DNA of 64,000 nucleotides from Arachnopeziza araneosa (GCA_003988855.1 QYAI01000127.1:60959-124958), one strand, 5' to 3'; numbered from the stretch's first letter, positions 1 through 13,619 are shown. Notes: generated by a model from the letters alone, not told the origin. Translations and numbers: made by a program.

Positions 1-866
1 TGGTGGAGTGCATTGTGGCGTGACGGAAAACCACGGCCGAGGTTGACGGAATTCCGGATTCGTTTCCTTCGGTGAGATTTATCATCTCGCAGATGGATGA
101 TGACTGTGTGGCTTTTATAGTAAGTGCTTTCGAAAGGATGATACGTGTTGTCTTTCTTGTTGGAAAGACTTTTCTTGGTCGTTTGAGCCAAGACCGAGGA
201 TTTGTCCAAGTCAAAAGGCCGAATCTCGGATAAGCTCTTCAAAAATAGAAATGAAATGAAACCATATCTGTGATAAGTTTCAATGATTGGAAGATAGTCA
301 TTGTTCTTTATGATAGAAAAGAGGGCGAAAATTCAGCATATCATTTTGCAAATCAGTCGCGCTGGTTGATCTGTAAACCTCCCCAAAACTTCTTTGACAA
401 TACTTGTATAAAGAGAACCTATACCAGTACGTATGTTTAGACTTAAATGCAGAATTTATGTTGGAAAAAGAACTTTGCAAAGAGGGGTGACACGATAGGG
501 GTGCCTCAGGGAAAGAGTTTGGTAGGTTAACGCGGCACACTTGCTGGACAAGCATTTCTTACGAACTTGATCATCGGATAACCAAACCAGGTCAAGGAAG
601 GGAGGAAAAGAGTTAATGAGAGACATATTATGACGTCTTCAAGTCCCGCGCTTACCCCGATTGACCTTAAAATATTTCGGTGCTGTTGGAGAATCCGCTT
701 CGGACTCATATCCGTGCCAAGCACCTCGGCCTCTCTGAGCAACGACGACAAAAGAAAGACATTTCATTAGATACTAACAATACATTTTCTTCCTGATAGC
801 CTTTCATAGACACATATCTCATCAACCAAAAAACTCCACCCATGCATGTATTGCGTGATTAGGGAA
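1..866. other. Intergenic, no gene seen
   Basis: I find no reading frame with recognisable protein features on either strand. The right part probably holds the 3' UTR of the minus-strand Xbp1-like gene that follows. Confidence 0.5.
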
Positions 867-954
867 TCAACAACCATCAACAAACAAAGAACCTCTAGGC
901 GGTAATATCAAAGTCAGGGGCCACTCAAATAATGATTTCCAGATTCAGTGGTAC

Positions 955-2603
955 TCACAGAGAGGCAGCCTTGACTCTTTTGACTCGTGGGCCATCAATA
1001 AACTTCTTCTCTCGATTGTCTTTTTCTTTGCTCTTCGAATCCTCAATGTGTAAATTCAACAACCAAAATGCAGCTTTCTTCTCTTCATCACCACCATTGA
1101 CTGCCGAACTTCCATCATTGGTGGTCTTTCCTTCGATGAGAGATTTGTCATCAGTAATGACGCTGACATTCGCGCTTTCCTCGCCATCGTATGCACCATC
1201 GGTATCGGGATCGTTATCTTCAGCACGACGTTTGGAAAGAGCCCGCCAGTGATCTGGGAGAGCGGCTGAGCGAGGAATGGCGCTGAGAATTGGATTTGGT
1301 AGCGGACCTTTGAACGGAACAGAGATATTGATTGAGGAGTTCGCGGAATGAGAGACCATGTTTGTGTTCCGCCAATCGTGAGCCGGACCCATGCTGCCAT
1401 GGTTGCTATTTGGTGTGCCCGGACTGCAGAAGTAATCTCCGGAACTGTTCTCCGTATCTGTTTCAGCGTATGAACTTTCACCACCAAATGTGCGCTTGAG
1501 GCGAAGTCGACGGTCGAGGCGGGGAGGTGTAGATCGCATGGAAACCTGGTCGGAGACACGAGGTGAGTACGAAGTACCACGGCTAGGACTGCTTTTCCGA
1601 GAGAAGCTAGAGTATTGCACCCGATAGGCGTCGGCATCAGCGGTCGCACATTGAATGATATGAGGATCGATAACCATGCGACCGTGTTCAGGAGCTTCGG
1701 GTTGGACGCACTCGGAAGGAAAGTCTGGACCGAAGATGGGAATCAATGCGCCGGCAATATGATGGCAGAATGTTGCGCAAATAGCAAGAGCGCATTGATA
1801 AGGCATCCAGTAACCTATGATAGGTGTCAGAAAGATTGAACACTCTTAGCATCTTCGTTTGCTCCGCTTACCTTGTGCCGCAAGAGCACCTCCAGTAATA
1901 CTATGCGTGATCTCTTTGAGGCCTGGATTGTGAGAGAGCATTCTTGCCGGAGTTGTCTGAACAATGTTAACCGACAAGTAACCAAACTCAACTATGATTT
2001 TTACCTTAGAGTATTTGCAGCATTTAAAGAATGGAGTGATGCGAACAAGCCCTATATTGTAATCCCACATCACGGTATAATCCTTGTCGTCTCCGGGAAC
2101 GTTGAAAACATACTGGAAGACTACGGAATTAGCAAGGGTCAAAATCAGGGACATCTGGACCAGGTACCTTCAAAACTCTCTCGACCAGTCTTCTCAAGAA
2201 AGGTCTTCTTCTCGCTGTTATAAGGAATATGACGAGCGTATTCTAGCATCTCTCCCATAGGATAGACATGGAATTTCTCGACTTCGCGCATTGCCTCCTC
2301 GGTCAAATCCTCAAACGGTTTGAACCGAACTTCACCCTTGATTTTACCCTTGGAAAAAATAGCGCCATCCTTGGCCATCTTTTGCTTCTTGATGGGAGAA
2401 GGAAGTGCAGACAGCTGAGGGCTGCCGTGAGAAGAAGACGAAGATACTGGTATTGAGAGCGAAGGACTTGAAGGTAGTTGTGTACCTCGCTCTCGTTGCT
2501 CAGCCTTAACAGGGTTGAGTAACGAAGCCACATTCATAGCGGTGAGATTTGAGGGTTTCGGTGAAGGAGGCTCCTTCTGATCTTGCTTCTGATTCTGCAT
2601 CAT
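955..2603 (-). CDS. APSES/KilA-N transcription factor, Xbp1-like
   Basis: Four exons (2603-2168, 2120-2005, 1956-1872, 1814-955) join in frame across three 47-57 bp GT-AG introns into about 498 aa. The spliced centre (roughly residues 105-250) reads EKFHVYPMGEMLEYARHIPY, then TPFFKCCKYSKTTPARMLSH and ITGGALAAQGYWMPYQCA. This is the fungal KilA-N/APSES DNA-binding fold of the stress repressor Xbp1. The N-terminus is Ser/Pro-rich; the C-terminus is low complexity and ends in basic residues. Such proteins are nuclear repressors of growth genes in stress or quiescence, which is known of the family rather than seen here. The start is the first of two tandem ATGs. A strong GTGAGT overlaps the stop, so a further 3' exon ending at 867 is possible. 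Family confidence is good; the exact orthologue is less sure. Confidence 0.78.
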
Positions 2604-5191
2604 GTGGTTTCTGGGAATGATCAGATCCCAGTAAAGTTAAAGCGGCCAAAACGTAGATGCACTGGTGCCGCAGCTTACTGAGCCAAGGATGGGTCTTTGC
2701 AAACAGAATCTGGAGAGCAGAAATACCTTTAGTTTTATGGAAGAATGATTAGACAATGGGCTAAATTCTCAGTGCTTCATCGACACCAGGTAGTGGTGTA
2801 GGTTCCTGCAGTCCAAGGATTCCAGGAGTGATATCGATGGCTACCCGTAAGTTCGGTGTGGAAGCTCTTTGTTGGCAGATGTCTTGGAACCGAGCTGGGA
2901 TGCTTGACCGTCCGTTTGCACGTCCACGATTCTCATTCGTGAGGTCGAGTGCGAGAAGATACACCGCAATTGCAATTTGGGAGAAAACAAAGTGTGAGTC
3001 TTTGGTGCCTCCGAAAGACTTTGAGAAGATTGCTCTTTATGAGTGCTGTCTGATGTGTTGGTAGCCAAATGAAGGGCAGCTCCCAAGTTATTAGATCATC
3101 GTTCAAACAACCTCTAAGCACTGCAAAGATTTTCCGATTCCGTGTCGGCTGTTCAAAACCCAGCACACCCGTACTGTGAGAGGCATGCCCCTTCTAGAGC
3201 GACGACCGAGGGAGAATGTTTCACTAGCATTCAAAACAACGGCACTGCCGGACAGAGGACATGGCGACTGCCTTTTTGACGAGAAAGAAATCGTGCCAAA
3301 CCCATTTGAGCGTTTGATATCAACAAATTTTGTGCCACAGCCCGATGGGGAAGAGAACTTGCTTGAAAGTGGGGAGGAAATCTGTTGTACACGTACATTG
3401 GTTAAGTCCTGCTGCGGGTGGCTGCATTAGTTGCGGGTTCTCAGTCTTGGAGGACAGGAATTTCTCAGCATAGACAAAGAACTCTGAAGGAGTCAAAGTG
3501 ATGTCTTGGAAGGCTTGCTCGACTCGATGCACGTGTACATCAGTCTCACAAGTTCCTTGATACGTCAGATAATATGATGTCAAATGATCGGCCAGTGTTC
3601 TCAACAAGACAGTGTTTTGAAGATTTTGAGATCCATGTAAAACTTTTCATGCCACTATCCGGTCTATCATATATCTCGTCTTGCCTTTCAAAGAACTTCT
3701 ACGGCCCTTCGAGAAGTGGGACGTTCCCCACCCACATTTGATGCGTGGCTGCAGCTGTCACTTGGATCTCAAAGTCCTGGTAAAGTGACTGAGCCAATGC
3801 AAGCATGCGAAATAGTATATTCAGGTGGTGGCCGCAGTCTTGAGAGCCTGCATCACCATGTGCTCCGTCGCAGAAACGACAGTTGACACTTGGTCTCAAG
3901 CCTGTCTAACTAGATTGCGAGAACGGGAAGTACCCAAAGGGTTTGGAATTGCAAACGAAACAGAGCTCTCAAACAGATTTGTAGAGGGCGCAAAATTTAG
4001 GGATTTGATTGTCGAAAAAGAAGATCAGCAATCGTACGAAGTTTGACTTTTGTTCTCGAGTCGCCGTCCCAAGGGTGAAGGGAGAAGGAAGAACCAAAGT
4101 GTACAACACAGCATTGGCCAAACCTGCAACTTTCCGTCCATGTCGCGTAGACTCATGTCTTGTAGCCCACCCACGTTGTCGCCTAAGCGCAAGTACAAAC
4201 GCGGACAATTTAATTAAAAGAGGGAAAGTGATTGGTCCTGCTGGAAGAATAATATACTAATTGATGCAGCAATCTTGAGAGATCCTTAAGGATACTCGAA
4301 AGTATCCCTTGTACTGTCAAAAGAAGTAACCGAAGTGATATCATTTTGACGTGACCGGCAACGTCAGCATGTTCTGTGTATCATAATCACAACAATCTGA
4401 TTCTGGAATTCCCAAATATTCTTGTCGCAAACGTTAAATGGCCAAATTAGGCAGGGAATTGTTTTGTTGAGAGTCGTTAATATAGACACAATAAAATCAG
4501 GAGAGAGAATCTGATTTGGGAATGTTTGCACAGGTTGCACAGGTCAGGAGTTTCCCTGCATGTCACGCCGGAAGCTTTTCTGGCAGCCGTTACAGTTTCA
4601 GATCTCTCGAACGCGTGGAGTCTGAAGATATCTGGGGATTTTCATCCAATTTGGGAGAGGTGCTGATATTGTAGAACGCAAGAAATGGCAAGGGAGACGG
4701 AGTGCTCGGAGCACCGCATAACATCATCGGAAGGTTGTAACGTTGTGAAAAACGTTTTTCGAAGTCGCACGAGTCCAGAGATCCGATGTAGCATCTGAAA
4801 GGTACACCCTCGGGTTTGGAGATGCCGAGTAATAGAAGCTTGTGAAGGCTTGTGAAAAAAGATATGAAGAATGAAGTGTGGAGAGAATAGTTTGACGTTT
4901 TACACAGTCTGCTAAGCAGGAGGCTTAGTAAGCAAACGCCACCTGCTGACTAGCGGCGCTTACTCCCGACAAGCGCCTCGCCGCGCCACGCCCCTGGGGT
5001 AAACAAAACACAACCTTCCAGGGAGGGCTCAAGATCGCTCACCCCCTTATAATAACAATAACAGTCACGCCGTCACTCTTTACTACAGTCACTCTTTCAC
5101 GAGCGTAACCGGCTTCCTTGACCTAAAGCACTAATCTTGTGCGATTGGCTTTCTGTCCATTTCGAACGCGTCGGCGCGCAATTCAATAGCC
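2604..5191. other. Long divergent intergenic region
   Basis: This 2.6-kb stretch separates the divergently transcribed Xbp1-like and TOP2 genes. Short minus-strand frames of 60-95 codons (around 2761-3166, 3320-3607, 3699-3899, 3969-4208) do not join through convincing introns and match nothing I know. Fungal APSES genes often have long 5' leaders, so much of this may be leader and promoter. A GC-rich patch at about 4930-5000 lies near the TOP2 promoter. Confidence 0.45.
5166..5171 (+). promoter_or_regulatory. ACGCGT (MCB-like) site in the TOP2 leader
   Basis: ACGCGT lies 21 bp before the TOP2 start codon, and a second copy is at 4611-4616. ACGCGT is the MluI cell-cycle box bound by MBF in yeasts, and topoisomerase II is a cell-cycle-regulated gene. 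Whether the sites act here is inference. Confidence 0.3.
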
Positions 5192-8100
5192 ATGGGCGAC
5201 TCAATCATGGAGGACTCGATCTTCGACATGCAAGATGATTCCGACAATTTTGCGCCCATCCCAGCTCCTGTAAGCTCTGTTCCATTTCTTCTAGCTCCTT
5301 GCACTTTTGCTTGATCACCACATCTCAGACTGATGCAACTGGATCTAGAAAGCAAAGGCAAAATCAGGGCCAAAGAAAACAACTGCTCCGAAAGCCCCCA
5401 AGATACCTAAAGTCCCCAAAGAGCCCAAGCCTAGCAAGGCATCATCCAAAAAAATGGTGCAGACGACGTTGAAAGCAACAAAAGCTGCCACGAAGAAGCG
5501 TCCGAAACCTGATAGTGATGATGAAGATCCTCCATCTGACAACGATTCAATGCATGATGCGACCGGTCTTTCAAACACACCACCCAGTGCAAAGAAGCAG
5601 AAGAAAGAACCTGCAACGAAGACAAGTGGCAAACCTCTCGCGGATATTGCAAATGAGAGTACAGTCCATTTTGATGGACCCTCGGAACCCAAGCCGAAGA
5701 AGAAGAAGAAGGACGCGACAGATCAATACCAAAAATTGACCCAACTAGAGCATATCATAAAGCGTCCTGATACTTATATTGGGTCCGTCGAGCGAACAAG
5801 CGAGACGATGTGGGTTTTTAACTCTGAAACTACACAGATGGAATATCGCAAGGTCTCATTCGTTCCCGGTCTTTACAAGATTTTTGATGAAATTCTGGTC
5901 AATGCTGCAGATCATAAACAAGTTGATTCAAACATGAAAGTGATCAAGGTCATGATTGACCGTGAGAAGGGTGAGATCAGTGTTGAGAACGACGGCCGAG
6001 GTATTCCCGTCGAGATCCACAAGGTAAGATGCGCCTCTTGTTTATTCCTTTTCATACTCACAGCCACCTAGAAAGAGCAAGTGTACATTCCCGAAATGAT
6101 TTTTGGTCATCTGTTAACAGGTTCCAACTACGACGACGATGAAGAAAAGACCACCGGTGGTCGAAACGGTTATGGAGCCAAGCTTTGTAACATCTTCAGT
6201 ACGGAGTTTACCCTAGAGACCCAAGATTCCAGCAACATTAAGCGATACAAGCAGACCTGGACAAACAACATGGGTAATATGGGAAAGGCCAAAATTACAA
6301 CCAGCAAGTCAGCCGACTTCACACGAGTGACATTTATCCCAGACTACAAACGATTCAAGATGGATGGAATCGATGATGACTTTGAAGGCTTGGTGAAGCG
6401 CAGAGTCTACGATATGGCCGGCACTGTCAAGAAAGTCAAGGTATTTCTCAATGGCGTCCAGATCAAGTTGAACTTCAAATCCTACATTGAGATGTACGCG
6501 AAGGCCATTAGCAAGGAGCGAGGTGGTGAAGGAGAGAACGAGAAGGCCAATGTCATTATCGAGGGTGAAGATCATGAGAAATGGGAAGTTGGATTTGCCG
6601 TCTCTGATGGCTCATTTCAACAAGTTTCCTTCGTTAACTCTATCGCAACGACTACTGGAGGAACACACGTCAATTACATCGCTGATCAGATTGTTGATAA
6701 GCTCATGGATGTCGTTAAGAAGAAGAATGCCAAAGGTGCTTCTTTGAAGGCGAATCAGATCAAAAACCACATCTTTCTATTCGTCAATTGTTTGATTGTG
6801 AACCCAGCATTCACATCTCAAACCAAAGAGCAATTGACAACACGATCCAAGCAGTTTGGCAGCAAATGCGTTCTGTCAGACAAATTTCTCAAGGATATCT
6901 CCAAAACCGAGGCTGTGCAGAACATTCTGAACTTTGCTCAGGCAAAGGCGGACCAGCAGTTGGCCAAGAGCGACGGAAATCGACGTTCACGAATGAGCAA
7001 TCCGAAGCTTGTCGATGCTAATCTTGCTGGAACGAAGCGTGGTCATGAATGTACGTTGATTCTGACAGAAGGTGACTCTGCCAAAGGTCTCGCTGTTGCT
7101 GGAAGAGCTATTTTGGATCCGGATCGTATTGGAGTCTTTCCTCTTCGAGGTAAATTGCTAAATGTCCGTGATGCCAGCATCGACCAAATTTCCAAGAACG
7201 CCGAAATCCAGAATATTAAGCAATTCTTGGGGTTGAAGCATAAGCAAGTCTATCAGGACACGACTGGTCTTAGATACGGTCATCTCATGATTATGGCTGA
7301 TCAAGATCATGACGGAAGTCATATCAAGGGTCTTCTCATCAATTTCCTCCAGGTTCAGTTTCCTAGTCTGCTAAAGTTGCCAGACTTTTTCAGAGAGTTC
7401 ATCACTCCTATTGTCAAGGTGTGGAAAGGTCCGAACCCAAAGAAGCCCATCACCCCAAAATCATTCTTTACCTTGCCGCAGTATGAGGAGTGGAAAGAGC
7501 GACATGGGGATGATAAGAAATGGAAGCACAAATACTACAAGGGTTTGGGTACCAGTTTACCCGAGGATGCCCAAGTATACTTCAGTAACTTGGATGACCA
7601 TTTGAGAGAGTTTGAGACGATGAAACCCGAAGAAGAGGAGCTCATTGATTTGGCCTTTTCGAAGAAGAAGGCTGATGCCCGTAAACAATGGCTTGGGGAG
7701 TTTATTCCTGGAACCTATCTTGATCACTCAACAAAAACCCTCACATACGACAACTTCATCAACAAAGAGTTGATTTTGTTCTCCATGGCAGACAATCTTC
7801 GGTCAATTCCATCTGTTATTGACGGCTTCAAGCCAGGACAACGCAAGGTCATGTATGCTTGTTTTAAGAGAAATCTTGTTCGTGATATGAAGGTTGTTGA
7901 ATTAGCTGGTTACGTCTCCGAAAACACGGCATACCATCATGGTGAAACATCGATGCATCAGACAATCATTGGTCTTGCCCAGAACTTCGTTGGTTCTAAC
8001 AATATCAATTGCCTTGAGCCCAGTGGGTCCTTCGGTAGTAGACTTGCTGGTGGCAGTGATGCTGCTAGTCCTCGTTACATCTTTACGAGACTTTCGCCCT

Positions 8101-10583
8101 TTGCTCGCCGTGTCTTCTCTGCTCAGGACGAACCATTATACGAGCATAACACCGATGACGGTCGCGCTATTGAGCCTACAGTGTACTGTCCTGTCATCCC
8201 AATGGTTCTTGTTAATGGTGCAGATGGTATAGGCACGGGATGGAGTACCACTATTCCCAACTATCATCCCTTGGATATTGTCAAGAATATTAAACGCCGC
8301 ATGGGTCGTCTAGAGGGCGAAGATTTTGGCGAAGAAAAGCCTTTTGGGACCATGATGCCCTGGTTCAGGGGCTGGAAAGGTACTCCCGAGGAAGCCGGGC
8401 CTCTACGATATAACTTCAACGGTGTTGTCCGCAGCGTGGGCGACAACGAGGTAGAAATTACGGAGTTGCCAATTCGTATGTGGACTGATGATTTCAAGTC
8501 CAAACTTGAGGATATTATCAAGGGTGAGAAGACTCCATCGTTCATTAAGGATTACAAGGAGTACAACGATCATAAGAGCGTCCATTTTGTGATACAACTT
8601 GATGATAAGCACATGAAAGCCGCCCTGAGCGATGGTCTTATGGAAAGATTCAAACTCAATAAAACCATCGCCACCTCGAATCTTGTTGCTTTTAATACCA
8701 GAGGCCAAATCCAAAAGTATGAAAAGGTAGAAGAAATTCTTGAGGAGTACTATGTCTATCGCTTGGCAATGTATACCAAGAGAAAGTCATATTGGCTAGG
8801 TCAGATCCACATGCAATATCGCAAGCTTAAGAACCAAGCTCGGTTTGTGATGGAAATCATTGACAACAAGCTTGTTGTCTCGAAGAAGAAAAAGTCAGCA
8901 TTGGTGAAGGAGCTGCGAGAAAGAGACTATGAACCTTTCCCAAAGGTCAAAGATGCTCACAAAGCTGGCGAGACTGACGATGTCGTGGATAATGAGGAAG
9001 AAGTTGGAGCGGATGAAGATGGTGGTGCCAGAGACTTCGATTATTTGCTCGGGGTAAGCTTTCTCATTAAGTTTTCATGATTTTTGACTGACTCTCGATA
9101 GTTGCCAATCTGGTCTCTCACTCAAGAGCGCGTTGACAAACTCAAGACTCAAATGACAAGCAAGAAAGATGAACATGATGCCTTGCAAAAGGTTAGTGAG
9201 AAAGACCTATGGTGCCAGGACCTCGATGACTTTGTTGTGGAATGGGAAACTCAGTTGAGAGAAGAAGAGGACTATCAAAAAACCATTCGAAACACTAATC
9301 GTCGTGCTTCAAAGAAGATTGGAGCAGGCAAGACTGGAAAAGGACGACCAAAGGCTGATGAGGAGTATCAACCTCTCAAGGCCAATCCCAAAAAAGGCGA
9401 AATCAAAGTTCAGCCAAAGTCCCACCAACGATTTCTCACCATGTTTGAAAGCCGCTCGAAGTCTAAACCAAAGACATTTGGATCTGATGGTGTTGATGAG
9501 CCCTCAGATTTTGATGATGACTTTGCCGCTCTAACCTCAAAACCTTCCACGAAGGAATCATCTCAAGCTCCTAGTGAACAGCGTGAGGTGCCGAATGCTC
9601 GGACTAAGCGTGCTGCCGCCACTACAACTAAGAACTTTTTCGAGGACGAGGAAAGCGAAAGCGATGCCAGTGGGTTCCTGGGCGATGTTGCCGGTATGGT
9701 TAAGGGGATTGGTGGTGTAGAAAAGTCGGAGAGCACGACTAATGGTCGTTTGTCAAATTTCAACATGGTTTCTCGTCCAACTAGCAGTCATGGTGAGCTT
9801 CCTAAGCTTAAGTCGAAGCCATCTCGGAATTTTGATTTGTCAGACCCTGAAGACCAGACCAACTATGAGCTACTTGCTCAGTCATCGCCCAAGAAGGCAG
9901 CTGCCCCCAAGGACAACTTGGATAGTTTCTTATCTGATGATGAGGAGCTTGTTCCAGTCACAAGGAAGGTCCTAGTCAAACCTGCTTCGAAGCCTGCACC
10001 GAAGCCAAAGAAAGCTCCAGTTGTCAAGAAACCTGAACCCGCCCCCGCCCCTAAACCAGTCGCTCTTTCACCAGCTGCCAAAGCCTACGCGGCTAAACAG
10101 AACAAGATGAAGATTTCCGAGGCGTTCAGCGACGATGAAGACTCTGATATCCAAATGAACGACTCTCCACCAGCCAAGCCAGTCCCTAATGCACGTGGTC
10201 GTCTTACAAAGAAAATTATCAGCGATGACGAAGCTGACGATCTGCCTGCTACAAAGCCAAAAGGAAAAGGACCAGTCAAGAAGAAAGTCCTAGCTATCAG
10301 CGATGACGAAGACGATCTCCCTGCTACAAAGCCAAAGGGCAAGCTACCTGCAAAGAAGAAGGCGGCTCCTGTCGACCATGATGAAGATGATCTTGAAATG
10401 TCTGATTCTCCGCCTCCTAAGCAGGCTGCCAGAGGTAGACCAGCTCGTGCGGCTGCTGTAGTTGCTAAATCGAAGAAACCAATTTATGTCGACTCTGATG
10501 AGGATGATGATATAGAGGAGGAAGAGAGTGCGATAGTTGAGGAACCCACCGAAGATGAGGATGATTTCGAGGAGAGTGACTGA
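5192..10583 (+). CDS. TOP2: DNA topoisomerase II (type IIA, ATP-dependent)
   Basis: Four exons (5192-5269, 5349-6023, 6072-9053, 9102-10583) encode about 1,738 aa; introns are 79, 48 and 48 bp. After a Lys/Pro-rich N-terminal extension of about 150 aa come the GHKL ATPase (LEHIIKRPDTYIGSVE, EILVNAADH, GRNGYGAKL, QTKEQLTT), the TOPRIM motifs LTEGDSAK and DQDHDGSHI, and the cleavage/rejoining core. The catalytic tyrosine lies in AASPRYIFTRLSPFARR at about residue 920 (codon 8076-8078). The last 450 residues are acidic and basic low complexity with repeated DDLPATKPKGK units, as in other fungal TOP2 C-termini. The enzyme passes one duplex through another to decatenate chromosomes and relax supercoils in the nucleus. 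All core motifs are intact. The 5' exon was placed by splice consensus and frame. Confidence 0.97.
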
Positions 10584-11989
10584 AGAGTTGCTTCAGAAAC
10601 GAACTGATTCTTTCTTGGCCATTATTCCCTGGCGTAAAGCTGGCTAGGTGGTTGCATTGGCGGGGAATATTCCGTTGCTTGCTTACTTGCTCGTTGACTC
10701 CTTGATTGTTACTTGCTGGATGGATACTTTCACGATGGTATGAGCTTGTTATGATTAGTTCTGCATGCATTCATTCTTGTAAAGTAGGAACGCCTAGATA
10801 GGCATGCGAACAAGTGGACAGAAATGGCAATACGAAAAATACCTTGTATTACTTTTGAAATTTGATTTAGTGACCTTCATTCAATCTTCGTGGTTATTGA
10901 CACTACCTCCAACATCTGCCTTTCAAGCTCCTGCTTGCTATCAAGCGGAGTCTCATGCAACAATATCTTATATTCTCACTAAGTCAGTTATCCATGATTC
11001 GGCTGAACAGCCATTCCGTTTGCAGAAGATCCATAAGCTAGCAACGAATTTCGGATCAGGGCCACATCTGAATTGGGTCCTTCATGTGTAATCTTGATCC
11101 GGCCTTCGCATAGCCTTGGCTTACGGCCAACAAATCAAAAATCCACTGCTGAAACAACACCAATGAAAGAAACACCCTCACGCCTGCTTCATACCCCTCT
11201 TCACCCCATCTTACTTTGTATATAAGTTAAGTCTTGCCTATGCGTCTCTCCACTTTGATTTGAAAACTCTCGAGTCTTACATTTTCTACGTCGCAAGGCC
11301 TGAGTATTACGAGCCGATCTAAGTTCCTTATCAATACGTGCGAAATCATCTTCGAGCCAGCCCAAGATTTCACACTGACATCCGGTGCTTTAGGTACCTT
11401 GCTGCCTTTCTAAGGTCTCGACACATTTCTGACTATTAGAAAAGCTGAATATATATTAGCTTGAATCACTTTAAGAGGTAAGAGAGCGTCTCTCTCTGCT
11501 GAGCCTAGCAATACTAATTTATAATCACACAGGGATACGGCACTTGATTTTATCTTTCAGCATTCTGTGGTCGTTGTATTTAGTAATGTCTATCTGTGAT
11601 ATTTGCCATGATCTCAATTCTGTATAAAGGCCTCTCTTGCTTTCAGCATACTACCTACCCAGCTCAACAGTGACACGAATAGCTTTGGAATGTGAAGAGG
11701 ACGAAAGGGATGACCGCATGCCTAGTACAGTGGGACTTAAAGTTCATGTCAATGATAGTGAGAACCGGATTAACATAGAAAGAACGGAATAACATAACCG
11801 AGATCCCGGAGTAAAGCCGGTCCCGCAGTGATGCCGCACGAAAACACCAAAACTCTACATACTCAAAAAATGGATTTTTTAACAACCATATATTAGAATA
11901 AACTAAAACTAAAGCAAATTAAATAAGAGACTGTAGAGTATAGGTTTCTAGCCCTAAATCCATCATTTAAATCGTTCCGGCAGCACAAT
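10584..11989. other. Intergenic, becoming AT-rich
   Basis: This begins with the TOP2 3' flank and turns AT-rich after about 11,100. I see no coding frame with support. It includes one copy of a 26-bp direct repeat. Confidence 0.45.
11771..11796 (+). repeat. 26-bp perfect direct repeat, copy 1
   Basis: The same 26 bases, starting TAACATAGAAAG and ending GAATAACATA, recur at 18255-18280. I saw no flanking similarity. The two copies bracket the TIR element and the truncated HET gene. Confidence 0.8.
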
Positions 11990-12340
11990 TTAACGTCCTC
12001 TTCGATTTTTTACCCCTACTACCCTACTTACTGCTTCACCTTCCTCGTGAACTATATAAAGTTCTGAGACGAATATAGGTTGTTGAATAGACTTAGCAGG
12101 AGCTTTGCTCGTTTTGCGCATCGTGACTTTAGCTTTTTTAGCCTTAACTGCTACTGGTTTTAGCTGCTTAGATAGTGTCTTTTGCGGGACATTCAAAGAC
12201 CTGCAATTGCTTCTCAGCTTGCTTAGCTACTCCCAACTCTGCTTTTATCCTCTTTTCCATCGCGTTTCTTGCTCGCTAAGCCTTCCGAACCTCTTTTTTT
12301 TTTCAGTTTCTTCAGCTTCAATAGCTTCTTTTTGAGCTTG
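11990..12340 (-). pseudogene. Lys/Ala/Glu-rich relic, possibly a transposase tail
   Basis: Read on the minus strand, broken frames give ARLYQAQKEAIEAEETEKK and, further on, KKAKVTMRKTSKAPAKS. Basic and acidic tails of this composition end many fungal DDE transposases. Frame changes and stops interrupt it, so it is a decayed relic at best. No catalytic part is visible, and the identification is weak. Confidence 0.2.
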
Positions 12341-12411
12341 ATACAAGCGTGCTCGAAGAACCTGAGCTAGTAAGTATATCTCAACTTCTCCGCTTTCTTC
12401 ACCACATTGTA

Positions 12412-12687
12412 ACGGCACGAACACGAATATGGCTAGTCAAGAGGCATATGGGAGTGCGTATAGTCTGAGTATATTCAGTTCATAGGCTAGCTACGAAGGA
12501 AAAGAAGAATGAGGAAAGAAAAACTACATGAGTGAGGTATGCCTTATCTACAGCAGGCTTCTCTCTGGCCCTAGTCCGAATAGACTCTGAATGTGCTCCT
12601 TATTCCCCATACTTCGGTAATGAGGTCCTGTCTGCCCGTGCCGTCTACGCATGACATTCAGTTCACGTGATATCCTTCTTATCACAC
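12412..12687 (+). repeat. Left terminal inverted repeat
   Basis: It starts ACGGCACGAACACGAATATG and matches the reverse complement of 16018-16255 along its whole length. Mismatches are mostly C/T transitions, and an insertion of about 37 bp near 12485-12525 is absent from the right arm. Confidence 0.85.
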
Positions 12688-12723
12688 TTCCTTCTTTCTA
12701 CACAGAAGCCTAGCGATCCAAGA

Positions 12724-12800
12724 ATCGCTGGGATCGATAGAGTCGACTAGATCGCTGGGATCGATAGGATCGATTAGCTCTATGGGATCGACGAGGCGAT
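12724..12800 (+). repeat. GATCGATA-rich short tandem repeats
   Basis: ATCGCTGGGATCGATA occurs twice (12724-12739 and 12750-12765), followed by degenerate GGGATCGA units. It lies just inside the left arm of the TIR element. Confidence 0.7.
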
Positions 12801-13619
12801 CTATAGATCACTCACGTGACTCGCATACTCGTCCGGTAGGTTCGTAACAAGGAGCCTTGAGAGGCCTTTCAGTAGTTGGTCGATGGCGGGTGACACTATA
12901 GGCTAGTGAAGGGATAAACTTCATTCGTATCGGATAACTAAGGTTGGACATTTGAAGTAGATACTTAACGATAACCTCTTCTTCGTATGGTTTGAGGTAC
13001 TGTTGGCCTTGGGCCTTGGGCCTTCTCTTCCCTCGAGGGTCGTCCGCGAGCACGATGGTGGAGTGTAGAGTGGGAGACATTGCCATGATCTGCAAGAGCA
13101 CGGTATGATTTAGGCACCCCAGGCGGTACGCCTTGCGCCAGTACCTGACTTGGCTCTGTCCATGCTAGCCTACCGTGGTGATGGTGTCGTGTGGCAACGG
13201 CGTGCCAGAGGGCACGTGTCTATAGAAGGTTTGAGAAACATGCTATTTATAGCTGATGTCCCTGCGGAGCGAGCTAGTATCCGTAGCTTAGGCATTAAAC
13301 GAAATAATTAGTCAGCAGAATTCGAAAGCACGAGCAATCATGTCAGAGCTCTGTCAACAACACTCCCAACACCAATTGAAAGGATCGAACGGCTAGTCTC
13401 CGTATCGGCAAGTGCCCACCTCATTTCATTCATACGAAATACAGTTATGTTTCGAAGTCTAGCTAACTCGTTATCTTTGGTAGGGTCTCCGAAGGGCGAA
13501 CACCGCGACACCCCACAACGAAGCAAAATCCAGCTCGAGTGATTCTTGGAGCACAGCGGCAACTCTAAAGCGCCTTAAAATTGTGCTCCCAACAACTGGC
13601 GAGGAATGCTTCATTCACC

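Noticed and set aside
1056..1649. 197-codon minus-strand frame inside the Xbp1-like gene
   Set aside because: Out of frame with the spliced gene and lacks features; it is a shadow.
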